A stretch of DNA of 64,000 nt from Streptomyces zagrosensis (GCF_014203645.1 NZ_JACHJL010000006.1:337306-401305), one strand, 5' to 3'. Positions 1-8,712 are shown, numbered from the stretch's first letter. A program made the numbers and translations. Notes: generated by a model not told the origin, from the letters alone.

Positions 1-2
1 GC

Positions 3-506
3 AGATGGCGACGGGGCGGCGGGCAGGCGGATCGGAAGTGCGTCGCCGACCGCACAACGGGTCTTGACCCGCAGCCGGGCACCGTGTTGCTGCTGAACTG
101 GCGAGTGGCAGCCGAGTACGGCTCGCTCCCGCAGCCCGCGCGGCTGCGGAACGACCTGATCCGCGCCTTGGCGGGCGCGCTGGACATCTCCGCCAGGCTC
201 GCGGAGCGTGAGAACGCCCGCCCCCACCGTCGCGGTGTGCACCCCCCGCCGCCGCGGGCCACCGTCGCACCGAATAGCTCAGAGCATGCGACGGTGATCG
301 AGGTACGGGCCCAGGACACCCCCGGCCTGCTGTACCGCATCGGCCGCGCGCTGGAAGACGCGAGGGTAGCCGTGCGTAGCGCGCACATCAGCACGCTCGG
401 AGCCAACGCGGTGGACGCCTTCTACATCACTGACCTCACCGGCGCCCCGCTGCCGGAGCCCCGCGCCGTGGAGGTGGCAAGGGCGCTGGAAGACGCACTG
501 CGCTGA
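3..506 (+). CDS. glnD: [Protein-PII] uridylyltransferase GlnD, C-terminal part
   Basis: This reading frame is open from the window edge and ends in TGA at 506, so only the C-terminal ~167 residues are present. The last ~70 residues form an ACT domain: a beta strand ATVIEVRAQDTPGLLYRIG, a helix rich in Ala and Arg, then a strand around DAFYITD. That is the regulatory domain by which GlnD senses glutamine. The enzyme modifies the PII protein GlnK (in Streptomyces by adenylylation) and so sets nitrogen assimilation. The position directly before ffh matches the usual Streptomyces order amtB-glnK-glnD-ffh. The nucleotidyltransferase and HD domains lie outside the window. Confidence 0.9.
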   Translation, partial: RWRRGGGQADRKCVADRTTGLDPQPGTVLLLNWRVAAEYGSLPQPARLRNDLIRALAGALDISARLAERENARPHRRGVHPPPPRATVAPNSSEHATVIEVRAQDTPGLLYRIGRALEDARVAVRSAHISTLGANAVDAFYITDLTGAPLPEPRAVEVARALEDALR

Positions 507-575
507 GACCCCGATCGCCGCTTAAGGGGCGGCGGAGCACTGGCGACGGAGGGGGCAGGTGGTACACGTGCTGTC

Positions 576-718
576 GGAGCACGGAGCACGGAGCACGGAG
601 CACGGAGCACGGAGCACGGAGCACGGAGCACGGAGCACGGAGCACGGAGCCAAGCGTGCCGCGGAACCCACGGGGCACGGAGCACGGAGCCAAGCGTGCC
701 GCGGAACCCACGGGGCAC
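576..718 (+). repeat. Tandem 7-bp array (GGAGCAC)x10 plus a 40-bp direct duplication
   Basis: Ten perfect copies of GGAGCAC run from 576 to 645. The tenth copy begins a 40-bp unit (639-678) that is repeated exactly at 679-718. Each 40-mer is one GGAGCAC, a unique stretch containing AAGCGTGCCGCGG, and one GGGGCAC. The array fills the gap between glnD and ffh. It is free of stop codons in all frames and so creates false upstream extensions of ffh. Confidence 0.95.
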
Positions 719-1098
719 GGGGCACGGGGCCTGCGGTGTGTGGAGCCGCGACAGCCTCTACGGGGGCACGGGGGCGGCACCCCGTCGTGGGACCGAATTA
801 CGGAGGCACGGGCGACGGGGGCCACGGCGTGCGGCGTTCTGGCAGTAGCGAGCCCGTACTGTGCGGCTCGACGTTCGTGCACCGCATGATGCACTGTGGG
901 CACGGTGGCGTTCGCAGACTGCCCCACAGGCGATCCGAGACATCGCGCGGCCCGCTAACGGTGCGCGCCGCAAGGAGACCGTTTCGCCCGTACCGGAGGC
1001 AACGACCCCGGACAGCGGGGCAGACCACACCGGACCGGGCGGATACCCTTGGGGGTCAACCGCCGAATCGACTTCGACAAGAAGGACTCGCGACCGCC
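719..1098. other. Gap upstream of ffh, no gene seen
   Basis: This stretch follows the repeat array and leads to the ffh start. It holds several isolated GGGGCAC-like words (around 719-780) but no ORF with Streptomyces-like codon bias. It probably contains the ffh promoter; I cannot place the -35 and -10 boxes with confidence. Confidence 0.5.
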
Positions 1099-2667
1099 GT
1101 GTTCGATACCCTCTCCGACCGCCTCGCAGCGACGTTCAAGAACCTCCGGGGCAAGGGGCGCCTGTCCGAGGCGGACATCGACGCCACGGCGCGCGAGATC
1201 CGTATCGCCCTCCTTGAGGCGGACGTCGCCCTGCCCGTCGTACGTGCGTTCATCAAGCAGGTCAAGGAGCGAGCGCTCGGCTCCGAGGTTTCCCAGGCGC
1301 TGAACCCTGCCCAGCAGGTCATCAAGATCGTCAATGACGAGTTGGTTGGCATTCTCGGTGGCGAGACCCGCCGCTTGCGATTTGCTAAGACGCCGCCGAC
1401 GGTGATCATGCTGGCCGGTCTCCAGGGTGCCGGTAAGACCACCCTCGCCGGCAAGCTCGGCCACTGGCTGAAGGGTCAAGGGCACGCTCCGCTACTTGTG
1501 GCCTGTGACCTTCAGCGGCCCAACGCTGTCAACCAGCTCTCGGTCGTCGCCGAGCGTGCCGGAGTGGCGATCTACGCGCCCGAGCCGGGCAACGGTGTGG
1601 GCGACCCGGTGAAGGTTGCTGAGGACTCCCTGGCTTTCGCCAAGTCCAAGCAGTACGACGTGGTGATCGTTGACACCGCTGGGCGCCTGGGCATCGATCA
1701 GGAACTCATGCAGCAGGCGGCCGACATCCGGGACGCTGTCCGCCCGGACGAGGTGCTGTTCGTCGTCGATGCGATGATCGGCCAGGACGCGGTGAACACC
1801 GCCGAGGCGTTCCGCGAGGGTGTCGGGTTCGACGGTGTCGTGCTCTCCAAGCTGGACGGCGACGCCCGTGGTGGTGCCGCGCTGTCCATTGCGCATGTCA
1901 CCGGCCGCCAGATCATGTTCGCCTCGAACGGCGAGAAGCTGGACGACTTCGACGCGTTCCACCCGGACCGTATGGCGTCCCGCATTCTCGGCATGGGCGA
2001 CATGCTCAGCCTGATTGAGAAGGCCGAGCAGACCTTCAGCCAGGCCGAGGCCGAGCAGATGGCGGCCAAGCTGGCGAAGGGGCCCAAGGAGTTCACGCTT
2101 GACGACTTCCTGGCGCAGATGGAACAGGTCCGCAAGATGGGCTCCATCTCCAAGCTGCTGGGGATGCTGCCGGGCATGGGGCAGATCAAGGACCAGATCA
2201 ACAATTTGGACGAGAAGGACGTGGACCGCACCGCGGCGATCATCAAGTCGATGACCCCAGCGGAGCGGCAGGAGCCGACGATCATCAATGGGTCGCGTCG
2301 CGCCCGTATCGCCCGTGGTTCTGGCGTTGATGTGAGCGCGGTCAGGAACCTCGTCGAGCGCTTCTTTGAGGCGCGAAAGATGATGTCCAAGATGGCCCAG
2401 GGAGGCGGCATGCCGGGTATGCCAGGTATGCCAGGCATGGGGGGCGGTTCGCGAAAGAAGGGCAAGCCCCAGAAGAAGGCCAAGGGTAAGCAGCGCAGCG
2501 GCAACCCCATGAAGCGCAAGGCTGATGAGCAGGCAGCGGCGGAGCGCCGGGCAGCTGGTGGCGGGGCTCAGCAGGACGACGCGTTCGGGCTGCCGGGCGC
2601 AGGCAAGGACGCGAGCTCGTTCGAACTGCCCAAGGAATTCCGGGACATGCTCCCGCCCCAGCAGTAA
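1099..2667 (+). CDS. ffh: Signal recognition particle protein Ffh (SRP54 GTPase)
   Basis: Ffh is the GTPase subunit of the SRP. It binds 4.5S RNA and N-terminal signal sequences and delivers ribosomes to FtsY at the membrane. The protein has 522 residues: an N-terminal four-helix N domain, then a G domain with the P-loop GLQGAGKTT near residue 107, DTAGRLG near 192 and the KLDGDARGG region near 250. The M domain follows, with a Met-rich run GGGMPGMPGMPGMGGG around 435-450 and a basic tail. The frame stays open upstream as far as 559 only because the heptamer array has no stops. I chose GTG at 1099 (MFDTLSDRL) because the family starts there, and GAAGGAC lies ~12 nt upstream. Confidence 0.95.
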   Translation: MFDTLSDRLAATFKNLRGKGRLSEADIDATAREIRIALLEADVALPVVRAFIKQVKERALGSEVSQALNPAQQVIKIVNDELVGILGGETRRLRFAKTPPTVIMLAGLQGAGKTTLAGKLGHWLKGQGHAPLLVACDLQRPNAVNQLSVVAERAGVAIYAPEPGNGVGDPVKVAEDSLAFAKSKQYDVVIVDTAGRLGIDQELMQQAADIRDAVRPDEVLFVVDAMIGQDAVNTAEAFREGVGFDGVVLSKLDGDARGGAALSIAHVTGRQIMFASNGEKLDDFDAFHPDRMASRILGMGDMLSLIEKAEQTFSQAEAEQMAAKLAKGPKEFTLDDFLAQMEQVRKMGSISKLLGMLPGMGQIKDQINNLDEKDVDRTAAIIKSMTPAERQEPTIINGSRRARIARGSGVDVSAVRNLVERFFEARKMMSKMAQGGGMPGMPGMPGMGGGSRKKGKPQKKAKGKQRSGNPMKRKADEQAAAERRAAGGGAQQDDAFGLPGAGKDASSFELPKEFRDMLPPQQ

Positions 2668-2691
2668 CCAAAGCCGTACCCAACTTCATCG

Positions 2692-2729
2692 CCTCTGTGG
2701 CATCGCGCACCCGCGCGATGCCACAGAGG
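2692..2729 (+). terminator. Strong hairpin terminator after ffh
   Basis: A perfect 17-bp inverted repeat (2692-2708 with 2713-2729) around a 4-nt loop lies 25 nt after the ffh stop. There is no clear T-tract, as is common in Streptomyces. Confidence 0.9.
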
Positions 2730-3050
2730 CGCGATGCCTGATGGCCAACGACGCTCTTCTCCGCCGTTGGCGAAAAGCCAGGCCGAGAGGCAGCGCGTCA
2801 CCCGTTCACTCCGGTTGCCGCGGCGCCACGCGAGTCGGCCATCAAAGGTGCCGGTTCGACCTCCCCGCCCAGTTCGAGCAGCCCCGGCTGTCGGCCTGCC
2901 ATCTGACCGCGCACACCGCCTCGTAGGCAGGTCAAAGGAAGGCGAGGCACGGAGCCGCCGGGCGGCGTCGCCCAGTGCGCGGCGCCGCACGCGGAGCTGA
3001 CCGGCGTGTCGAACGCGGCACGGAGCGGGAGAGCGGCGACCCTTCCCGCC
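2730..3050. other. Gap between the ffh terminator and the repeat array, no gene seen
   Basis: No frame shows sustained third-position GC preference, a plausible start or a recognisable protein. Together with the following array it separates ffh from proS. Confidence 0.5.
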
Positions 3051-3123
3051 GGAGCACGGAGCACGGAGCACGGAGCACGGAGCACGGAGCACGGAGCACG
3101 GAGCACGGAGCACGGAGCACGGA
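3051..3123 (+). repeat. Tandem 7-bp array (GGAGCAC)x10
   Basis: Ten perfect GGAGCAC copies (3051-3120) plus GGA lie ~180 bp upstream of proS. The copy number matches the array before ffh. It opens a false reading frame upstream of proS. Confidence 0.97.
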
Positions 3124-3299
3124 ACAGCTCCGTCCGGAGCACGGGACAGCCAGGGGACCGGCCGTGTGCAGGCCAAAGCGGCGGTACCGCAGCGCGCGGA
3201 ACCGAAGGCGTCGCCGTAACGGGGCAGCGCGGCGACCTAGCGTTCAGGGGCAAGGGCACGATTCACGTTCCACATCGGTCGCCCCGTACGATCTGCGCC

Positions 3300-4712
3300 A
3301 TGGCAAAGGCTCCCGTACTCACCCCCCAGGCGGACGACTTCCCGCGCTGGTACCAGGATCTGATCAGCAAGGCCGAGCTGGCCGACAACGGCCCGGTGCG
3401 CGGCACCATGGTCATCCGACCGTATGGGTACGGGCTCTGGGAGCGGATGCAGCGAGAGCTGGATGACCGGATCAAGGAGGCGGGCGCCTCAAACGCGTAC
3501 TTCCCCCTGTTCATTCCGCAGTCGTACCTGACACGCGAGGCCGAGCACGTCGAGGGGTTCGCTCCTGAGCTTGCCGTCGTCACGCACGGCGGCGGCAAGG
3601 AGCTCGACGAGCCGATCGTGGTGCGCCCCACGTCCGAGGCGATCGTCAACGAGTATTTCTCAAAATGGGTGCAGAGCTACCGTGATCTGCCGCTGCTCAT
3701 CAACCAGTGGGCGAACGTGGTTCGCTGGGAGATGCGCCCGCGTGTGTTCCTGCGCACCACCGAGTTTCTCTGGCAGGAGGGACACACGGCGCACGCCACG
3801 TACGAGGACGCCCGGGAGTACGCCGCGCGCATCCATCGCGACGTCTACGCCGACTTCATGGTGAACGTCTTGGGCATCGACGTGGTGCTCGGCCGCAAGA
3901 CCGCTAAGGAGCGGTTCGCCGGGGCGATCAACACCCTCACCCTTGAGGGCATGATGGGCGACGGTAAGGCCCTGCAACTCGGCACCAGCCACGAACTCGG
4001 CCAGAACTTCGCCAAGGCCTTCAACACTCAGTACCTCTCTCAAGCCGGTGACCGCGAGCTGGTCTGGCAGACCTCCTGGGGCGTTTCGACCCGGATGGTC
4101 GGCGGTTTGATCATGTCGCATGGTGATGACAGCGGGTTGCGGGTGCCGCCGCGGTTGGCGTCCACCCAGGTCGTCGTGCTGGCGATCAAGGGCGAGGAGT
4201 CCGTCGCCGCGGTGCGTGCCCTGGGCGACAAGCTGACTGATGCGGGTCTGCGAGTGAGGGTTGACGACCGAGTGGATATCCCGTTTGGCCGCCGCGCCGT
4301 GGACTGGGAGCTCAAGGGCGTACCGGTACGGATCGAGATCGGTCCGCGCGACCTGGAGAACGGCACCGCCATGCTCGCCCGCCGCATCCCCGGCGGCAAG
4401 GAGCCGGTGCGCGCCGAGTCCCTTGCTGAGATCCTGCCGGCGATCCTCGAAGAGGACCAGGCGCTCTTGCTCAAGCAGTCCCGTGAGCGTCGGGAGACTC
4501 GTACCTCCGACGTGGCCACCTTGGACGAGGCCGCGCAGGCCGCGATGGCGGGCGGCTGGGCCCGTATCCCATGGGCGAAGGTCGGCCCCGAGGGCGAGGC
4601 CAAACTGGCTGAACAGGCTGTTTCCGTACGGTGTTTGATCGCCGAGGATGGGTCGGTGCCGGATGCGGACGACGCTCCCGGTACGGTCGCCGTCGTTGCC
4701 CGCGCCTACTGA
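3300..4712 (+). CDS. proS: Proline--tRNA ligase (short type, no editing insertion)
   Basis: A class II aminoacyl-tRNA synthetase charging tRNA-Pro. The 470-residue length and direct passage from the catalytic core to the anticodon-binding domain are those of the short ProRS type, which lacks the ~180-residue INS editing domain of the E. coli enzyme. Motif 2 follows RPTSEAIVNEYF near residue 108, with RWEMRPR and FLWQEGHTAH further on. Motif 3 lies in the GGLIMSHGDDSGLRVPP region. The start ATG at 3300 gives MAKAPVLTPQADDF, typical of actinobacterial homologues. The frame stays open upstream through the repeat array, but that sequence is not conserved protein. Confidence 0.95.
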   Translation: MAKAPVLTPQADDFPRWYQDLISKAELADNGPVRGTMVIRPYGYGLWERMQRELDDRIKEAGASNAYFPLFIPQSYLTREAEHVEGFAPELAVVTHGGGKELDEPIVVRPTSEAIVNEYFSKWVQSYRDLPLLINQWANVVRWEMRPRVFLRTTEFLWQEGHTAHATYEDAREYAARIHRDVYADFMVNVLGIDVVLGRKTAKERFAGAINTLTLEGMMGDGKALQLGTSHELGQNFAKAFNTQYLSQAGDRELVWQTSWGVSTRMVGGLIMSHGDDSGLRVPPRLASTQVVVLAIKGEESVAAVRALGDKLTDAGLRVRVDDRVDIPFGRRAVDWELKGVPVRIEIGPRDLENGTAMLARRIPGGKEPVRAESLAEILPAILEEDQALLLKQSRERRETRTSDVATLDEAAQAAMAGGWARIPWAKVGPEGEAKLAEQAVSVRCLIAEDGSVPDADDAPGTVAVVARAY

Positions 4713-4767
4713 GGCGGGCCTGCTGAACGAGGGCTGACCGGCCCAGGGCGCGGACGCCGGCCGGTTT

Positions 4768-4797
4768 CCAGCCGTGCCGCACACGGGGCACGGCTGG
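4768..4797 (+). terminator. Hairpin terminator after proS
   Basis: An 11-bp perfect stem (CCAGCCGTGCC at 4768-4778 with its complement at 4787-4797) and an 8-nt loop lie ~55 nt after the proS stop. The rest of the gap to 5037 holds no recognisable gene. Confidence 0.75.
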
Positions 4798-5037
4798 ATG
4801 GTGCCATGGCCCAGCGTGACGGAGCGCCGCTCCGGTCGCGAGAGCCATGGCTTACGGCGCGCGATGCGCACGTGGCGGTTGTGCCGCAGGCGCACGGTGC
4901 GAGCGCGGCGTGGCGCTCGCCCGAGGTGCGGACGTTGCCTGGACGCTGGGGCGTACGCACCGATACGTACCGGCTTGACGCGCGCCGTGCCGCTCCTCCG
5001 CAGATCTGCGCACCCGCCCTCGTCAGGAGGCATCAGC

Positions 5038-5706
5038 GTGAACCGACTGGTACGTGCAAATTATTTGGGATGCCCGGAATCGGAACACCCAGCCGCCACC
5101 GCTCGTTGTCACGACGTGAGCACGACACCACCTGTTCTCGCCGCGGAACTGGCGCTGGCGTGGGCCGACATTCAACGGCACCACTCCGAGCTGCCGGATC
5201 TCGCCGCGCCCGAATCCTTGATCGGAGAGTCGTCGTCCGCCTGTGGCCACGAGCTCTCATTCGAACGGCTGCTACACGAGGCCGTGCACGGGATCGCCGC
5301 AGCCCGCGGCATCCGTGACACCTCGCGCGCCGGCCGCTACCACAACCGCCGATTCCTGGCGATCGCCGAGGAGTTGGGCCTTGATCATGCCGAGGAGCCA
5401 CACCCGAGCAGTGGCTTCTCTTTGGTCACACTGAACCCAGAAGCGAGAAAGCGTTACCGCCCGACCATCGAGCGGCTACAGCGCGCACTGAAGGCGCACA
5501 CGGTGGCGACTGCCTCCGACACCACCCGAAGCTTCCGTGGCCCCGCAGCGCGGCACGGCTCATCCGGTGGTGGCGTGCGCGTCAAGGCAGTGTGCGACTG
5601 TGGGCGCAATGTGAGAGTCGTCCCATCTGTCCTGGCCCAGGCGCCGATCATGTGCGGAGGGTGCGGGAAGCCCTTCCGTATCCCCGAGGTGGTCGCGGTC
5701 GGCTGA
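5038..5706 (+). CDS. Conserved actinobacterial protein with HEXXH motif and zinc-ribbon-like tail
   Basis: A 222-residue protein in a position (between proS and rpsP) where I recall an uncharacterised conserved Streptomyces protein. The motif HEAVH (residues 80-84) in the helix LLHEAVHGIAAARG, followed by GRYHNRRFLAIAEELGL, resembles zinc metallopeptidases of the SprT/zincin type. The C-terminus carries CDCG and CGGCG cysteine pairs (from ~residue 187), which look like a zinc ribbon. GTG at 5038 is chosen because AGGAGG sits 8 nt upstream. A later GTG (~5116) is possible and would remove a poorly conserved leader. No substrate is known to me; peptidase activity is inference. Confidence 0.75.
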   Translation: MNRLVRANYLGCPESEHPAATARCHDVSTTPPVLAAELALAWADIQRHHSELPDLAAPESLIGESSSACGHELSFERLLHEAVHGIAAARGIRDTSRAGRYHNRRFLAIAEELGLDHAEEPHPSSGFSLVTLNPEARKRYRPTIERLQRALKAHTVATASDTTRSFRGPAARHGSSGGGVRVKAVCDCGRNVRVVPSVLAQAPIMCGGCGKPFRIPEVVAVG

Positions 5707-5861
5707 CTGGCTGCGGTGTGGCAGAATAGCTAGCTGTACTCGACAGTCGAACAGGACCCCTCTCTCCTACGGCTGACGCGTCCATCGGGCACTCGAGTAC
5801 CGCAACCCCACGCGGCACATCGCAGTGCTCAACCACGTCAAGACCAGGAGACACCACTCCC

Positions 5862-6305
5862 GTGGCAGTCAAGATCAAGCTGAAGCGTCTGGGCAAGATC
5901 CGCGCGCCTCACTACCGCATCATCATTGCCGACTCCCGTACCCGCCGTGATGGCCGGGCCATCGAGGAGATCGGCCTGTACCACCCGGTGCAGAACCCGT
6001 CCCGCATCGAGGTCGATTCGGAGCGCGTTCAGTACTGGCTGAGCGTCGGCGCCCAGCCGACCGAGCCGGTCGCGGCCATCCTCAAGGTCACCGGTGACTG
6101 GCAGAAGTTCAAGGGCCTGCCGGCCCCTGAGCCGATGAAGGTTGCCGAGCCGAAGGCCGACAAGCGCGCGCTGTTCGAGGCTGCGGCCAAGGACGCCGGC
6201 GACGAGCCGAAGGGTGAGGCGATCACCCCGAAGGCGAAGAAGGCCGAGAAGAAGGCGGACGAGGCGGCTCCGGCTGCTGAATCCACCGAGCCGACCGAGG
6301 CCTGA
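5862..6305 (+). CDS. rpsP: 30S ribosomal protein S16
   Basis: A small-subunit ribosomal protein of 147 residues. The conserved S16 core is MAVKIKLKRLGKIRAPHYRI at the start, then DSRTRRDGRAIEEIG and YHPVQNPS. The C-terminal ~60 residues are an Ala/Lys/Glu-rich tail of the kind seen in Streptomyces S16. The start is GTG (5862), preceded by CAGGAG. The gene begins a ribosome-maturation cluster rpsP-khpA-rimM-trmD-rplS. Confidence 0.97.
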   Translation: MAVKIKLKRLGKIRAPHYRIIIADSRTRRDGRAIEEIGLYHPVQNPSRIEVDSERVQYWLSVGAQPTEPVAAILKVTGDWQKFKGLPAPEPMKVAEPKADKRALFEAAAKDAGDEPKGEAITPKAKKAEKKADEAAPAAESTEPTEA

Positions 6306-6307
6306 GG

Positions 6308-6547
6308 ATGCTCGAGGAAGCCCTCGAGCACCTGGTAAAGGGCATCGTGGACAACCCCGACGACGTGCAGGTCGCATCGCGCAACCTGCGCCGTGGGCGC
6401 GTTCTTGAGGTTCGGGTGCACCCCGACGACCTCGGCAAGGTGATCGGCCGCAACGGTCGCACCGCACGAGCTCTGCGTACCGTCGTGGGCGCCATCGGCG
6501 GCCGGGGCATCCGAGTCGATCTCGTCGACGTGGATCAGGTTCGCTGA
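6308..6547 (+). CDS. khpA: KH-domain RNA-binding protein KhpA
   Basis: A 79-residue single KH domain protein that starts 2 nt after rpsP, so the two are surely cotranscribed. The signature GKVIGRNGRTARALRTVV contains the GXXG loop (G-R-N-G) that contacts RNA. KhpA family members are global RNA-binding proteins and are commonly encoded between rpsP and rimM. No additional domain is present. Confidence 0.93.
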   Translation: MLEEALEHLVKGIVDNPDDVQVASRNLRRGRVLEVRVHPDDLGKVIGRNGRTARALRTVVGAIGGRGIRVDLVDVDQVR

Positions 6548-6564
6548 AGAACGAGTGAGCACCG

Positions 6565-6605
6565 GCACGGGCCGGAGGCGGCTGACGGCCGCCTCCGGCC
6601 CGTGC
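6565..6605 (+). terminator. Very stable hairpin terminator after khpA
   Basis: A perfect 18-bp GC-rich stem (6565-6582 with 6588-6605) around TGACG begins 17 nt after the khpA stop. It should end or attenuate the rpsP-khpA transcript before rimM. The remaining gap to 6868 has no gene; it contains CCCCGTG/CTCCGTG words of the repeat family. Confidence 0.9.
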
Positions 6606-6868
6606 GGCGTTCGAGCACTACGGTGAAGGAGTGGTCCCGTCCGTCCGCCCCGTGCCGCACTCCGTCCCCGTCTGCCCCGCGCCCCGTGGCCGCGTGGCTC
6701 CACCAGGCTCCAGACTCCTTTGGGTGGCACCCCGCACCCCGTGCTCCGTGCGCCCGCGCCAGGCTCCGTGCGCCGTCCCCGCGGGCGTCGGCCCTCACAT
6801 CCGATCCCGTTTCGTCCAAACCCCAGTACGCCGCGTAGCCCGCGTGGCGGCAGAGAAGGAAGCGCACC

Positions 6869-7414
6869 GTGCAGTTGGTAGTCGCGCGCGTCGGCCGCGC
6901 CCATGGCATCAAGGGTGAGGTCACCGTTGAGGTACGCACCGACGAGCCGGAGCTGCGGCTCGCACCCGGCTCCGTGCTGGCTACGGAACCCGCCTCGGTG
7001 GGGCCGCTGACGATTGAAACCGGCCGAGTACACAGTGGCCGGCTGCTGCTGCACTTCGCAGGCGTCAGTGACCGTACGGGCGCCGAGGCGCTCCGTAACG
7101 TCCTGCTGATCGCTGAGGTCGATCCCGAGAACGTCCCGGACGATCCCGAGGAGTTCTACGATCACCAACTGATCGACTTGGACGTGGTCACTGCGGACGG
7201 AGCCGTCGTCGGCCGCATCGCGGAAATTTCCCACCTGCCCTACCAAGATCTGCTCATCGTCAAGCGGCCCGACGGCAGCGAGGTCATGGTGCCGTTCGTC
7301 GCCGAGATCGTGCCCGAGATCGACCTCACGGAGCAGCGTGCGGTCATCGACCCTCCGCCGGGACTGCTGGACGAGGAGCAGGCCGAGACCGCGCGTGGTG
7401 GGGACGACGCCTGA
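6869..7414 (+). CDS. rimM: Ribosome maturation factor RimM
   Basis: A 181-residue 16S rRNA processing factor that binds S19 and assists 30S head assembly. The N-terminal barrel begins MQLVVARVGRAHGIKGEVTV, which contains the family GRxxxxHGxxGEV signature. A PRC-barrel follows with EEFYDHQLIDLDVV and VPFVAEIVPEIDL. GTG at 6869 follows AGAAGGAAG. The stop TGA shares its A with the ATG of trmD, indicating translational coupling. Confidence 0.96.
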   Translation: MQLVVARVGRAHGIKGEVTVEVRTDEPELRLAPGSVLATEPASVGPLTIETGRVHSGRLLLHFAGVSDRTGAEALRNVLLIAEVDPENVPDDPEEFYDHQLIDLDVVTADGAVVGRIAEISHLPYQDLLIVKRPDGSEVMVPFVAEIVPEIDLTEQRAVIDPPPGLLDEEQAETARGGDDA

Positions 7415-8235
7415 TGCGGCTCGATGTCGTCACGATCTTTCCGGAATATCTCGAACCGCTGAACGTCTCGCTGGTCGGCAAGGCACGCACCCGCGGCCAA
7501 CTCGATGTGCGCGTACACGATCTGCGGGAGTGGACGCACGACCGGCATCACACAGTGGACGACACGCCCTACGGCGGCGGCCCCGGCATGGTGATGAAGC
7601 CCGAACCGTGGGGCGAGGCGCTGGACGCGGTCATCGGCTCCGCGACGGAGCAGGACGAGGCAGGCCCGGCACTGATTGTGCCGACACCCAGTGGCCGCCC
7701 CTTTACCCAAGCCCTTGCGGTGGAGCTCTCCCAGCGGCCGTGGTTGATCTTCGCACCAGCACGCTACGAGGGCATCGATCGACGCGTGATGGACGAGTAC
7801 GGAGAGCGGCTCGACGTTTACGAGGTGTCCATCGGGGACTATGTGCTCGCCGGAGGCGAGGCAGCGGTGCTGGTGATTACGGAGGCCGTCGCTCGACTCC
7901 TACCCGGCGTGCTCGGCAACGCCGATTCGCACCGCGATGACTCGTTCGCCCCCGGCGCCATGGCCTCTCTCCTGGAGGGCCCCGTCTACACCAAGCCGCC
8001 CGAGTGGCGCGGCCGTGCCATCCCTGACGTACTGGTCAGCGGCCACCACGGCAAGATCGCCCGCTGGCGTAGGGACGAGGCTTTTCGGCGTACAGCCAGC
8101 CACCGCCCCGACCTCATCGAGCGCTGTGACCCGTCCTCGCTCGATAAGGGGGATCGCGCGATCCTGGCCGCGTTGGGATGGGCGGAGCGTACGGATGGCC
8201 GATTTGGGCCGCCGGGGGAGACCGTGGAAGAATAG
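7414..8235 (+). CDS. trmD: tRNA (guanine37-N1)-methyltransferase
   Basis: A SPOUT-class methyltransferase of 273 residues that adds N1-methyl to G37 of tRNAs and so prevents +1 frameshifting. The family motifs are MRLDVVTIFPEY at the start, TPYGGGPGMVMKPEP, and the AdoMet-binding trefoil knot around SIGDYVLAGGEAAVLV and PGVLGN. It overlaps rimM by one base. The usual length and order rimM-trmD-rplS support the call. Confidence 0.97.
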   Translation: MRLDVVTIFPEYLEPLNVSLVGKARTRGQLDVRVHDLREWTHDRHHTVDDTPYGGGPGMVMKPEPWGEALDAVIGSATEQDEAGPALIVPTPSGRPFTQALAVELSQRPWLIFAPARYEGIDRRVMDEYGERLDVYEVSIGDYVLAGGEAAVLVITEAVARLLPGVLGNADSHRDDSFAPGAMASLLEGPVYTKPPEWRGRAIPDVLVSGHHGKIARWRRDEAFRRTASHRPDLIERCDPSSLDKGDRAILAALGWAERTDGRFGPPGETVEE

Positions 8236-8364
8236 GCCGCTGTTGTCCGCCCAGCGCGCGCCCCTGCCACAGGGGGAACGACGCCGCCCGGCGGAGCGAC
8301 AACACTCATCACTCTTCCTACATCCCGTTGATGACCTGTGGCATCAGCGAAGAAAGCAGACGTC

Positions 8365-8712
8365 ATGCATCTTCTTGACAACGTGGACGCCGCGTCGTTG
8401 CGCAGCGACGTTCCGGCCTTCCGCCCGGGCGACACGGTCAACGTTCACGTCCGCGTCATCGAGGGCAACCGCTCTCGTGTGCAGCAGTTCAAGGGCGTTG
8501 TCATCCGACGCCAGGGCTCCGGCGTACGGGAGACCTTCTCCGTCCGCAAGGTCAGCTTCAGCGTTGGCGTCGAGCGCACCTTCCCCGTGCACACCCCGAT
8601 CGTTGAGAAGATCGAACTCGTGACCCGCGGTGATGTCCGCCGTGCGAAGCTCTACTACCTCCGTAACCTGCGCGGCAAGGCCGCGAAGATCAAGGAGAAG
8701 CGCGACAACTGA
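8365..8712 (+). CDS. rplS: 50S ribosomal protein L19
   Basis: A large-subunit ribosomal protein at the 30S/50S interface, 115 residues from ATG at 8365 (MHLLDNVDAASLR). Conserved blocks are FRPGDTVNVHVRVIEGNRSR, QQFKGVVIRR and KLYYLRNLRGKAAKI. An in-frame GTG at 8338 would add nine residues (MASAKKADV) but has no Shine-Dalgarno sequence, whereas GAAGAAAG precedes 8365. Confidence 0.95.
   Translation: MHLLDNVDAASLRSDVPAFRPGDTVNVHVRVIEGNRSRVQQFKGVVIRRQGSGVRETFSVRKVSFSVGVERTFPVHTPIVEKIELVTRGDVRRAKLYYLRNLRGKAAKIKEKRDN

Noticed and set aside
436..927. Minus-strand ORFs rich in VLRAPCS (also at 2568-3259, 40557-41146 and 58307-58806)
   Set aside because: These are translations of the tandem repeat on the opposite strand, with no ribosome-binding site or conserved domain.
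559..1098. N-terminal extension of Ffh reading through the heptamer array
   Set aside because: The frame is open only because GGAGCAC has no stops. The conserved protein starts at 1099, and the extension has no homologous sequence that I recognise.
3006..3299. N-terminal extension of ProS through the repeat array
   Set aside because: Same reason: the conserved ProRS N-terminus begins at 3300.
4774..5037. Upstream part of the frame containing the HEXXH gene
   Set aside because: AGGAGG before GTG 5038 and the loss of conserved sequence upstream place the start at 5038.
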